The notes beneath the pieces are model-generated. The model searched no databases. It saw nothing but the letters and a program-made list of their open reading frames with translations, and was not told where the DNA came from. The position numbers and the translations under genes were made by a program. Positions 1-5,723 of a stretch of DNA of 14,811 nt are shown here, piece by piece; positions within the stretch are counted from its first letter, which is position 1, and every line of letters starts with the position of its first letter. Source of the DNA: DATJGF01 sp035495315 (GTDB lineage: Bacteria; Verrucomicrobiota; Verrucomicrobiia; Limisphaerales; UBA8199); the NCBI GenBank assembly GCA_035495315.1, contig DATJGF010000188.1, forward strand, positions 1-14,811. Reading direction: 5' to 3'.

Positions 1-84
1 AGAATCAGGGGTAATTGCGAAGATCTCGGCGCAAGACAACAGACTCGCCAACGCGAGTATTCCAGCTTTGAGAGGTTTCCTCAT
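1..84 (-). CDS. 5' end of an exported protein gene (partial, runs off left edge)
   Basis: Reading leftward from the ATG at 84 gives 28 codons open to the window edge, beginning MRKPLKAGILALASLLSCAE and followed by IFAITPDS. This has the form of a Sec signal peptide: basic n-region (RKPLK), a hydrophobic core of about 11 residues, and either a lipobox-like LLSC or a signal peptidase I site after IFA. A second in-frame ATG at 93 would add three residues (MES). I prefer 84 because GGA lies a few bases upstream. The mature protein is outside the window, so its function cannot be named. It lies downstream of ilvC on the same strand, but a terminator and a palindrome separate the two, so it is probably its own transcription unit. 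The frame is short, so the call rests on the signal peptide pattern. Confidence 0.5.
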   Translation of the reverse strand, partial: MRKPLKAGILALASLLSCAEIFAITPDS

Positions 85-91
85 CGATTCC

Positions 92-100
92 ATTATACCA
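92..100 (-). promoter_or_regulatory. Possible extended -10 promoter for the edge gene
   Basis: On the minus strand the sequence reads TGGTATAAT, a perfect -10 hexamer with the TGn extension. The position 17 bp upstream shows no -35 match (GTGGTG). Transcription would start almost at the ATG at 84, implying a leaderless or nearly leaderless mRNA if that start is right. One short motif is weak evidence. Confidence 0.3.
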
Positions 101-126
101 TCTTTGAGAGGAAACACCACACCCTA

Positions 127-183
127 CGGGTGGTTGCGTTAAAACGTTATAGCTAGCGCTATAACGTTAAAAACACCCACCCG
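127..183. repeat. Nested imperfect palindrome, AT-rich core
   Basis: The inner arms AACGTTATAGC (143-153) and GCTATAACGTT (158-168) are perfect 11-bp complements around a 4-nt TAGC loop. Outer arms CGGGTGG (127-133) and CCACCCG (177-183) are also perfect complements, almost in register (one-base offset). The whole could form a long hairpin or cruciform. It sits between the ilvC terminator and the start of the edge gene. It could be a back-up terminator, a protein-binding site, or a dispersed intergenic repeat. The inner stem is AT-rich, which is unlike an intrinsic terminator. Confidence 0.6.
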
Positions 184-202
184 CCGATCAGATTTCCCCG
201 AG

Positions 203-234
203 TTAGAAATAAGTCGCTGAAGAACAGCGGCTTA
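203..234 (-). terminator. Intrinsic terminator of ilvC
   Basis: On the minus strand TAAGCCGCTG pairs with CAGCGACTTA (one mismatch in 10) around a TTCTT loop, and TTTCTAA follows directly. It begins 16 nt after the ilvC stop codon. Hairpin plus T-rich tail in this position fits a Rho-independent terminator for the ilvN-ilvC transcript. Confidence 0.6.
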
Positions 235-250
235 GCTCCTATAAAAGCGG

Positions 251-1351
251 TCAGTTGTGGGCCCGACCAGTGACGCCTTTTGTGCCGGTGGCGATCACCC
301 GTCCGGTTTCCTTCGGACGCAGGGCCCGGACAGCCTTTCCGGCGCGCCACATCTCGGAATTGCCGATGGTGGACAATTCCTTCGTCAATTGCTCCTGGTA
401 ATTGGCTTTGCCGCAGGCGGAGAGCACTCGAGCGCATTCCTTACCGGTCTTAACCCGTTGATAAAGTTCCCTGAAAACGGGCATGACAGCCTTTTTGAAC
501 CGCGGCTTCCAGTCCAGGGCGCCACGTTGGGCTGTCGCCGAACAATTGGCATACATCCAGTCCATGCCATTTTCGTCGACCAAACGAATCAAGCTCTGGG
601 TGAGTTCCTCGACCGTTTCGTTGAAGGCTTCGCTGGGGGTGTGCCCGTGAGAGCGGAGAACATCGTATTGAGCCTCCATAATGCCTGCGAGGGCCCCCAT
701 CAACACACCGCGCTCGCCCGTCAAATCACTGAAGACCTCATGCTGGAAGGTGGTTGGAAAGAGATAGCCGGAACCGATCCCAATACCGACCGACAGGCAG
801 CGTTCTTCGGCGCGCCCCGTCGCGTCCTGACCGATGGCGAAACTGGAGTTGATCCCTGCGCCAGTGAGAAAGTTGCGTCGAACCGAAGTTCCTGAACCCT
901 TTGGCGCGACCATGATGACGTCGACATTTGAAGGCGGGATGACACTGGTCTGTTTCTGGTAGGCGATCGAGAAGCCATGCGAGAAATAAAGGGCGTCGCC
1001 GGGCTTCAAATTCTTTTTCACGACCGGCCAGATGGCGCGCTGGGCGGCATCTGAAACAAGCATCTGAATGATCGTGCCCCGGCGCACTGCTTCATCGATC
1101 TCGAACAAGGTCTTGCCCGGAACCCAGCCATCCTTGATGGCACGGTCCCAGTCGCGCTTGAAGGCGCTGGCCTGGCCGATGATGACATTGAACCCGTTAT
1201 CCCGAAGATTGAGAGATTGGGCCGGCCCCTGCACGCCATAACCGATAATTGCAATGACCTCTTTCTTGAGCACCTGGCGGGCTTTGCTCATCGGAAACTC
1301 TTTCCGAGTGATCACTTTTTCTTTGGTTCCTCCAAAATCAATGGTTGCCAT
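251..1351 (-). CDS. ilvC: Ketol-acid reductoisomerase IlvC
   Basis: This enzyme converts 2-acetolactate or 2-aceto-2-hydroxybutyrate, with NAD(P)H and magnesium, to the dihydroxy acids of valine and isoleucine synthesis; it is cytosolic. The 366-residue product has the Rossmann motif GYGVQG at 37-42, the active-site SHGF (His125) and the magnesium-binding block SDLTGE (Asp209, Glu213). NETVEEL (Glu245, Glu249) and the substrate-binding Ser271 in NCSATAQ follow. It is longer than usual short class I enzymes (about 330 residues), with a short N-terminal extension and a C-terminal tail, and well below class II (about 490). It resembles the divergent class I forms of Bacteroidetes/Verrucomicrobia type. 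The cofactor loop after the second strand reads GQASAFKRDW, so NADH/NADPH preference is not obvious. The ATG start has only a weak GGA ribosome site. The gene lies 45 bp after ilvN and is followed by a terminator. Confidence 0.96.
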   Translation of the reverse strand: MATIDFGGTKEKVITRKEFPMSKARQVLKKEVIAIIGYGVQGPAQSLNLRDNGFNVIIGQASAFKRDWDRAIKDGWVPGKTLFEIDEAVRRGTIIQMLVSDAAQRAIWPVVKKNLKPGDALYFSHGFSIAYQKQTSVIPPSNVDVIMVAPKGSGTSVRRNFLTGAGINSSFAIGQDATGRAEERCLSVGIGIGSGYLFPTTFQHEVFSDLTGERGVLMGALAGIMEAQYDVLRSHGHTPSEAFNETVEELTQSLIRLVDENGMDWMYANCSATAQRGALDWKPRFKKAVMPVFRELYQRVKTGKECARVLSACGKANYQEQLTKELSTIGNSEMWRAGKAVRALRPKETGRVIATGTKGVTGRAHN

Positions 1352-1396
1352 ATTTTTGTGTGTTGTTCCAGTTTCTGTAAATCCCGAAGGGTAAGA

Positions 1397-1870
1397 CTAT
1401 TTTCGGGGCAAGGCCACCTTGCCCGTCCGCGTCAAATCGACCACGCCGAAGCTTTTCATCAGGTCCAAAAACTTTTCGACCTTGCTCTCATTGCCGGTGA
1501 CTTCAATCGTCAGGGTCTTGGGTTGAACATCGACGATTTTAGCGCGGAAAATGTCCGTGATCTGCATTACCTCGGCCCGCGTTTTGGAGTCGACGCTGAC
1601 CTTCACCAGCACCAATTCGCGATCAACGTATTCGCCGTCACGAAAATCGACGACCTTCATGATGTCGGCGAGCTTATTGAGCTGTTTGACAATTTGCTCC
1701 AGGGTGGCGTCATCGCCTCGAGTGACGATCGTCATGCGCGAGGCGGTCGGGTCGGCCGTGGGCGCCACGTTCAACGTGTCGATATTGTAGCCGCGGCCGC
1801 TAAACAGGCCGGCCACGCGCGTCAGCACGCCGAACTTGTTCTCCACCAAAACGGAGATAGTGTGTCGCAT
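1397..1870 (-). CDS. ilvN: Acetolactate synthase small (regulatory) subunit
   Basis: This is the regulatory subunit of acetohydroxyacid synthase, which activates the large subunit and carries feedback inhibition by valine. The 157-residue product has the usual length of IlvH/IlvN. An ACT domain occupies residues 3-75 (ISVLVENKFGVLTRV, GLFSGRGYNIDTL, SRMTIV) and a C-terminal domain follows (RELVLVKV, FRAKIVDV, ending RTGKVALPRK). Asn11 and Gly14 fall at the same positions as the valine-site residues of E. coli IlvH, so valine sensitivity is expected. A GGGA-like ribosome site lies just upstream of the ATG. The gene runs into ilvC with a 45-bp gap, a standard pair. The catalytic subunit gene ilvB, often directly upstream, is absent here; an unrelated hydrolase gene lies there instead. 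Confidence 0.95.
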   Translation of the reverse strand: MRHTISVLVENKFGVLTRVAGLFSGRGYNIDTLNVAPTADPTASRMTIVTRGDDATLEQIVKQLNKLADIMKVVDFRDGEYVDRELVLVKVSVDSKTRAEVMQITDIFRAKIVDVQPKTLTIEVTGNESKVEKFLDLMKSFGVVDLTRTGKVALPRK

Positions 1871-1897
1871 AAAATCCCGTAAAGAAAACGGGTGCGC

Positions 1898-1926
1898 AAC
1901 CTACCAATTGAGTGAATCAGGGTCAA
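1898..1926 (-). promoter_or_regulatory. ilvN: Candidate promoter of ilvN-ilvC
   Basis: On the minus strand TTGACC (-35, five of six to consensus, 1921-1926) and TAGGTT (-10, three of six, 1898-1903) are spaced by 17 bp. They lie about 28-56 bp upstream of the ilvN ATG. The good -35 and ideal spacing support the call; the poor -10 weakens it. No leader peptide rich in branched-chain residues and no T-box-like structure was seen. Confidence 0.35.
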
Positions 1927-1959
1927 CCCACATTTCGAGTAATTTGGGTAACCCAGGCG

Positions 1960-1982
1960 GTAGCGCGGGCGTCCCGCGCTAC
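1960..1982. repeat. Perfect GC-rich palindrome between the hydrolase gene and ilvN
   Basis: GTAGCGCGGG (1960-1969) and CCCGCGCTAC (1973-1982) are perfect 10-bp complements around a 3-nt loop. The hairpin begins 23 nt after the stop of the metallo-hydrolase gene and could end that transcript, although no T-run follows on either strand. Its core GCGGGnCGTCCCGC resembles the long inverted repeat at 8259-8392, which suggests a repeat family. Confidence 0.6.
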
Positions 1983-2005
1983 GACTCAGGCCCCGCCACC
2001 GACCT

Positions 2006-2827
2006 TTAGAAAAACGGGTTGTGGGCTTTTTCCTCACCAACAGTGGTCAGTGGGCCATGACCAGGGCAGATGAGGGTCGTCTCCGGCAGCGAAAAAATCT
2101 GTTCCCGGACCTTCCTTTTCGCCAAATCCCAGGATTGGTTGCCGCGCCCAATGGAAGCGGCAAAAATGGCGTCGCCAACGATCGCGACGTGGGGGGCATC
2201 GTCTGGCCAGGTGCCAATGACATAGGTGGTGCCGTCTTCAGCGTGCCCTGGCGTATCGCGATTCGTAATCCGGAGGCTGCCGAGATGGATAAAATCATTG
2301 GCGCGATTGCGCTGATCCACGGGGGCATTTTTGGCACTGGAATGGATGCGAGCTTTCGGGAATTGCTCACGCAAACGTGGCAGGGCGGCGATGTGATCTT
2401 CGTGGGTGTGGGTGATAAAAATATGACGCAACTGGAGCTGGTTTTGCGCAATCACCTCCAACGCCGGGGTCGCATCCCAGCCTGTGTCGAAAATGGCGGC
2501 GTCGCGTGATACCTCATCCCAAACCAGGTAATAATTAACGGCCGTATTCCCGTCGCTGGTGGTGAAGACACGGAACTCGCGCCAGGTGCCCAGGTCTTTA
2601 TTGGTGGGAAGCCAGCCTTCAGCGAGGGCCTTCAATTTGGCTCCATCGAGACCAATGAGTTCAGCGAGGGCGTTGAAATCCAGCTTTCCAGTCACTTTGC
2701 CCGAGTCCTCAATCGCCGCCAAGTCAGCGGGTGGGATGCCGGCCGCGACCGCGGCCGCTTCAGGAGAGACCTTAGACATCGCGCGTGCTTTGCGAATGAC
2801 ATCGCCGACATGATCTTCGAGGTTCAT
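2006..2827 (-). CDS. MBL-fold metallo-hydrolase with N-terminal HTH-like domain
   Basis: This 273-residue protein has two parts. Residues 5-72 look like an XRE-type helix-turn-helix (IRKARAMSKVSPEAAAVAAG, then a LAELIGL helix). Residues 80-273 are a glyoxalase II-type metallo-beta-lactamase domain with all metal ligands: THTHEDH (His140, His142, Asp144, His145), PGH (His195), GDA (Asp219) and CPGHGP (His257). The fold suggests hydrolysis of a thioester or similar ester, or persulfide chemistry; the substrate cannot be told from sequence. The reading frame continues upstream far into the pseudopilin gene region, but the ATG at 2827 is the sensible start: it begins the HTH-like domain and has AAGG upstream. 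The gene follows the pseudopilin on the same strand after a 73-bp gap. Confidence 0.88.
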   Translation of the reverse strand: MNLEDHVGDVIRKARAMSKVSPEAAAVAAGIPPADLAAIEDSGKVTGKLDFNALAELIGLDGAKLKALAEGWLPTNKDLGTWREFRVFTTSDGNTAVNYYLVWDEVSRDAAIFDTGWDATPALEVIAQNQLQLRHIFITHTHEDHIAALPRLREQFPKARIHSSAKNAPVDQRNRANDFIHLGSLRITNRDTPGHAEDGTTYVIGTWPDDAPHVAIVGDAIFAASIGRGNQSWDLAKRKVREQIFSLPETTLICPGHGPLTTVGEEKAHNPFF

Positions 2828-2900
2828 AGGCGAGACCTTAACCGCTGGCCGGGCAACTGACAAGTGACCGGTAGCGATACGAACCGGAACACACTGAGTT

Positions 2901-3704
2901 TTATCGGAATGTATAAGGAAAGCGCAGGGTCGGCAGAACTTGAAGCAGCAGCGGCGGCATATCGACCGGGTCTTGATAAAAGAAACCGGCGCGGGATGAC
3001 CCTGCGGTCCAGCTGTGAAGGAAGTACATATCTTCAGCCCGCACCCAACGCGCGGATCCGTCAATGAAGACCTGGTTTCCCCCGGCTGGGAAGTGCCCGC
3101 CGGGCCGGACATGTTGCGGCATGTTGGCGTACGCAACATCCCGATCCACTCCACCGAATTTGCCATTGATCGCCATGACGCAATCAGCCGCGAGCACCCA
3201 ACTGGGTCTGGATTGTGAAACCTTGTATGGACTGCGCGAAGGTCCATCGTATTTGTCATTGTACCAGTTGGTGATTGCGCCAAAGTACTGGTAGCCAATG
3301 TTCCACTGCGGGTACTCGGCTTCGTAAGTGGGAAATCCGGGCCGGTTCGGGCAGGTCCATACACTGTTCGTAAGAACGATGAGCCCAACGGTCTTCGCCG
3401 CGGCTACCTCCGGCGGGTTAAGCGCAATCTGTACGAAGCGTGCTGGAGCTGAGCCGGGAATGTCCCGGGCCGCGAGCACTCGGTCCGCATTGTCGAGCGC
3501 GTAAATGCTGATTCCGACGCCCAATTGCCTTAGGTTGCTCAGACAGCGGACGCGGCGGGCGCGTTCTTTGGCACCGGAGAGCGCGGGCAACAACATTGCG
3601 GCCAGAATTGCGATGATGGCAATCACCACCAGCAATTCGATCAAAGTAAAGGCTGCACGCGAGCCTCGGTTGCAGGCGGTGCTAAGATCCGATTTGATTT
3701 CCAT
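2901..3704 (-). CDS. Type II secretion-type pseudopilin (prepilin-like protein)
   Basis: This 267-residue protein has a class III prepilin signal: a short basic leader, cleavage expected after Ala18, then FTLIELLVVIAIIAILAAML with the conserved Glu at mature position 5. A conserved RCLSNLRQLG segment follows, and near the C-terminus GGHFPAGGNQVFIDGS resembles the His-X9-10-Asp-Gly motif of the large pseudopilin family of Verrucomicrobia, Lentisphaerae and Planctomycetes. It should be processed by a prepilin peptidase and sit in the inner membrane or an envelope assembly; its individual role is unknown. I chose the ATG at 3704 because GGTGGG lies 6 nt upstream and the leader then has normal length. 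The ORF is open a further 68 codons upstream, but there it only overlaps glycerate kinase. No secretion machinery is nearby. Confidence 0.9.
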   Translation of the reverse strand: MEIKSDLSTACNRGSRAAFTLIELLVVIAIIAILAAMLLPALSGAKERARRVRCLSNLRQLGVGISIYALDNADRVLAARDIPGSAPARFVQIALNPPEVAAAKTVGLIVLTNSVWTCPNRPGFPTYEAEYPQWNIGYQYFGAITNWYNDKYDGPSRSPYKVSQSRPSWVLAADCVMAINGKFGGVDRDVAYANMPQHVRPGGHFPAGGNQVFIDGSARWVRAEDMYFLHSWTAGSSRAGFFYQDPVDMPPLLLQVLPTLRFPYTFR

Positions 3705-3706
3705 AA

Positions 3707-4915
3707 TTAACCCACCGAGCGGAGCGGACGGACTTGAGGCGACTTGCAACGGGACGCAGACACTTTCGCTGTTGGAGAGCCAGTTTGCAAGAGAATCGAC
3801 CGAGCCAACGCGCCGGCCGCTACTGTTGCGAGGCGTTCGAGCCAAAAACGCGGCTTTGCTTTTGCCTTTGCGACAGTGGTGAGATCGCCCAGGGCGTAGG
3901 TGCGCCAAAAGGTTTTGTTCACAGCGACTTTGCTGCTAACCGTGCCTGCCAGGCCGATGCAGGGAATCCGAAGTTGCCGGCATCGTTTGGCGAGGTTGCC
4001 GACGCCTTTTCCCATTAGAGTGGATCGATCAAGAGCACCTTCACCCGTAATTACAACCTCTGCCCAGCGCAGATGTGCTTTCATCCCGGCGCGCGCGGCG
4101 AATAAATCGAAGCCAGGACGGAGTTGCCCTCCGAGAAAGGCGGCGAAACCAAAACCGAGTCCACCCGCAGCACCGGCTCCCTTAAGCCGGGCAAAATCGC
4201 AGCCGAATTGGGTTTTAACTCTGTGAGCAAGGCGCCGGAGACAAATCTCGGCGGACTCAAAATCGGTTGGCCGCAACCCTTTTTGAGGGCCATAAATGCG
4301 AGTGGCACCACAGGGTCCAAGCAGCAGATTGGCGACGTCGACTGCAACAATAATTTCCTTAAACAAACGTTTCGAGCGCGGAGGTCGCAGGCAGTTTAAC
4401 GAGCTCAGGTTGACCCACGATTGGATTTGCCGTTCGGCAGGATCGAGGAATTCCCAACCCAATGCACTCGCCATGCCGAAACCGGCGTCGTTCGTCGCGC
4501 TGCCGCCGATGCCAACGAGACATCGTTCGGCGCCGTGCCTGGCAGCGGCACGGAGGAGGAGCCCGAGGCCGAAGGTGTCGAGCTGAAAGGGATGAAAACG
4601 GCCTGGTGGCAACATCGCCAGGCCAATCACGCCTGAGGAATCAATCAAGGCAGTTTTGGTCCTGGGCTCATACCACCAGCGGGCTTTGCAAGGCCGGTGG
4701 GCCGCATCAATCGCCGTTGTAAGTTGAGGACGCGCCCCCAATGCTTTCCCCATCAATTCACCAAAACCGTCGCCGCCGTCACTCATCGGCAACAACCTGA
4801 TTTTGTCTCCAGGACGCGCCCGTCGCCAACCGCGAGCCATAGCCCGCGCGGCCGCCGCAGCGGAGAGGGTTCCTTTGAATTTGTCGGGAATGATTAGGAC
4901 GTTCAGCAGGACCAA
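3707..4915 (-). CDS. Glycerate kinase (GarK/GlxK family)
   Basis: The enzyme phosphorylates D-glycerate with ATP, normally to 2-phosphoglycerate, linking glycerate, glyoxylate or serine breakdown to glycolysis. The roughly 402-residue product shows the family motifs in order: IIPDKFKGTL (8-17), SDGGDG (45-50), GIGGSATNDAGFG (about 135-147), GAGAAGGLGFG (246-256) and ITGEGALDRSTLMGKG (289-304). Family length is about 380, and the extra is a C-terminal tail of some 20 residues. No ATG lies in frame near the start. TTG codons at 4915, 4936 and 4942 are candidates; 4915 gives MVLLNVLIIPDKFKG, closest to the usual N-terminus, but no clear ribosome site supports any. Its stop lies 2 nt before the pseudopilin ATG, so the kinase tail carries the pseudopilin ribosome site and the two are probably co-transcribed. 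It is divergent from the glutaredoxin gene. Confidence 0.9.
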   Translation of the reverse strand: MVLLNVLIIPDKFKGTLSAAAAARAMARGWRRARPGDKIRLLPMSDGGDGFGELMGKALGARPQLTTAIDAAHRPCKARWWYEPRTKTALIDSSGVIGLAMLPPGRFHPFQLDTFGLGLLLRAAARHGAERCLVGIGGSATNDAGFGMASALGWEFLDPAERQIQSWVNLSSLNCLRPPRSKRLFKEIIVAVDVANLLLGPCGATRIYGPQKGLRPTDFESAEICLRRLAHRVKTQFGCDFARLKGAGAAGGLGFGFAAFLGGQLRPGFDLFAARAGMKAHLRWAEVVITGEGALDRSTLMGKGVGNLAKRCRQLRIPCIGLAGTVSSKVAVNKTFWRTYALGDLTTVAKAKAKPRFWLERLATVAAGALARSILLQTGSPTAKVSASRCKSPQVRPLRSVG

Positions 4916-5012
4916 GAGTGGGAGGGCACAGGTCAAAGTCAATCATTTCAGGTCGCGAATCAGATCTTGGAACTTGGGCCTAGTTGTGGCAGGTTAGAAG
5001 ATTAACTGACTT

Positions 5013-5351
5013 ATGAATAAACCGAAAATTATAGCTTACCTGAAACCCACTTGCGGCTGGAGCCAGGGTGTTCGTGCGGTGCTCCGCAAATACGATCTGC
5101 CCTACGAAGATCGCGATATCATCAACGACCCCATCCAACGCCAGGAGATGATCGAAAAAAGCGGCCAGATGCTCAGCCCGTGCGTTGAAGTCAACGGGCG
5201 CATGCTGGCGGACATCAGTGGCGAGGAAGTGGAAACTTATCTGCTGGCTAACGGCCTGGTACAGAGCAACGATCGCAAACCGGACGCCCCGACGAATCAG
5301 CCGTGCGCCCATGAGATGCCGCAAAGCGAGCCGATGAATTTCCGCCGCTAA
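5013..5351 (+). CDS. Glutaredoxin-family protein, CGWS (monothiol) active site
   Basis: This 112-residue protein has a glutaredoxin-like thioredoxin fold: a first strand KIIAYL, active site PTCGWSQG (Cys14, with Ser17 in place of the second cysteine), a cis-proline segment LSPCVEV (Pro56, with Cys57 next to it) and MLADISGEEVETYL at the end of the fold. A Cys-x-x-Ser site points to a monothiol glutaredoxin, a family that handles iron-sulfur clusters or reduces glutathione mixed disulfides. CGWS differs from the usual CGFS, and the usual C-terminal GG motif is replaced. A hydrophilic tail of about 28 residues contains a further CAH motif (98-100). The ATG at 5013 lacks a strong ribosome site. 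The gene is alone on its strand here, divergent from glycerate kinase, with a strong hairpin about 65 nt after its stop. Confidence 0.85.
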   Translation: MNKPKIIAYLKPTCGWSQGVRAVLRKYDLPYEDRDIINDPIQRQEMIEKSGQMLSPCVEVNGRMLADISGEEVETYLLANGLVQSNDRKPDAPTNQPCAHEMPQSEPMNFRR

Positions 5352-5417
5352 AGAACGAACTGCCACAAAAGGCAAAGAGCGCTCAGAGTAAGTTTTTGCG
5401 GCACCCGTCCAATTGCG

Positions 5418-5470
5418 ATGTGGCAAAGCGGAGGTTCAGTTCGTGAACTGCTTTGCCACATATTCTTTAA
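5418..5470 (+). terminator. Strong bipartite hairpin downstream of the glutaredoxin gene
   Basis: ATGTGGCAAAG (5418-5428) pairs perfectly with CTTTGCCACAT (5451-5461). Nested inside, CAGTTC (5437-5442) pairs with GAACTG (5445-5450) around a 2-nt loop. The only unpaired part is an 8-nt bulge on the left side. TTCTTTAACTTTC follows. It could terminate the glutaredoxin mRNA, though the T-run is imperfect and it lies about 65 nt after the stop. It may instead be a dispersed repeat. Confidence 0.5.
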
Positions 5471-5515
5471 CTTTCAAACGCTGTAAAACTCAATAAATCC
5501 CCAGAGTGGCCTTGC

Positions 5516-5592
5516 GCGGTAGGGATGGCTCGCCGAGGCGTCCGCTTTCCTGCGCAAAAACGGGCTCGGGCCGCTCGGCGAGCGGGCTCCAC
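5516..5592. repeat. GC-rich intergenic inverted repeat
   Basis: GCTCGCCGAG (5528-5537) and CTCGGCGAGC (5574-5583) are perfect 10-bp complements 36 bp apart, inside a GC-rich block between the glutaredoxin hairpin and panC. No reading frame is supported. It has the look of a REP-like dispersed intergenic element, but copy number cannot be judged from one window. Confidence 0.5.
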
Positions 5593-5610
5593 CATTTATA
5601 AGACGGTTTC

Positions 5611-5640
5611 TAACGTCGTAACGTCTTAACGATTCTAACG
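5611..5640 (+). repeat. Four spaced TAACG iterations upstream of panC
   Basis: TAACG occurs at 5611, 5619, 5627 and 5636, spaced 8, 8 and 9 bp, within TTCTAACG/TCGTAACG/TCTTAACG/ATTCTAACG-like units. The array lies about 85-110 bp before the panC ATG. The regular spacing suggests a small iterated site or decayed tandem repeat. It is short enough that chance or slippage is possible. The TAACGTT palindrome at 143-168 shares the motif. Confidence 0.45.
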
Positions 5641-5723
5641 ATCCACGATTATGTGCTTGGCGCACCGCCGAGCAGATTTCTTTGCCATTGCAGCTTTTGG
5701 GAGTCTACCCCACTTTGCCCACG

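Noticed and set aside
257..895. 212-codon plus-strand frame over ilvC
   Set aside because: Antisense to ilvC, whose catalytic motifs are all on the minus strand.
2828..3388. Upstream extension of the metallo-hydrolase reading frame to 460 codons
   Set aside because: The extra 187 residues are the pseudopilin gene read in another frame, low in domain character; the ATG at 2827 starts the recognisable protein.
4980..5426. 148-codon minus-strand frame over the glutaredoxin gene
   Set aside because: Antisense to a clear glutaredoxin with active-site motif; no family resemblance of its own.
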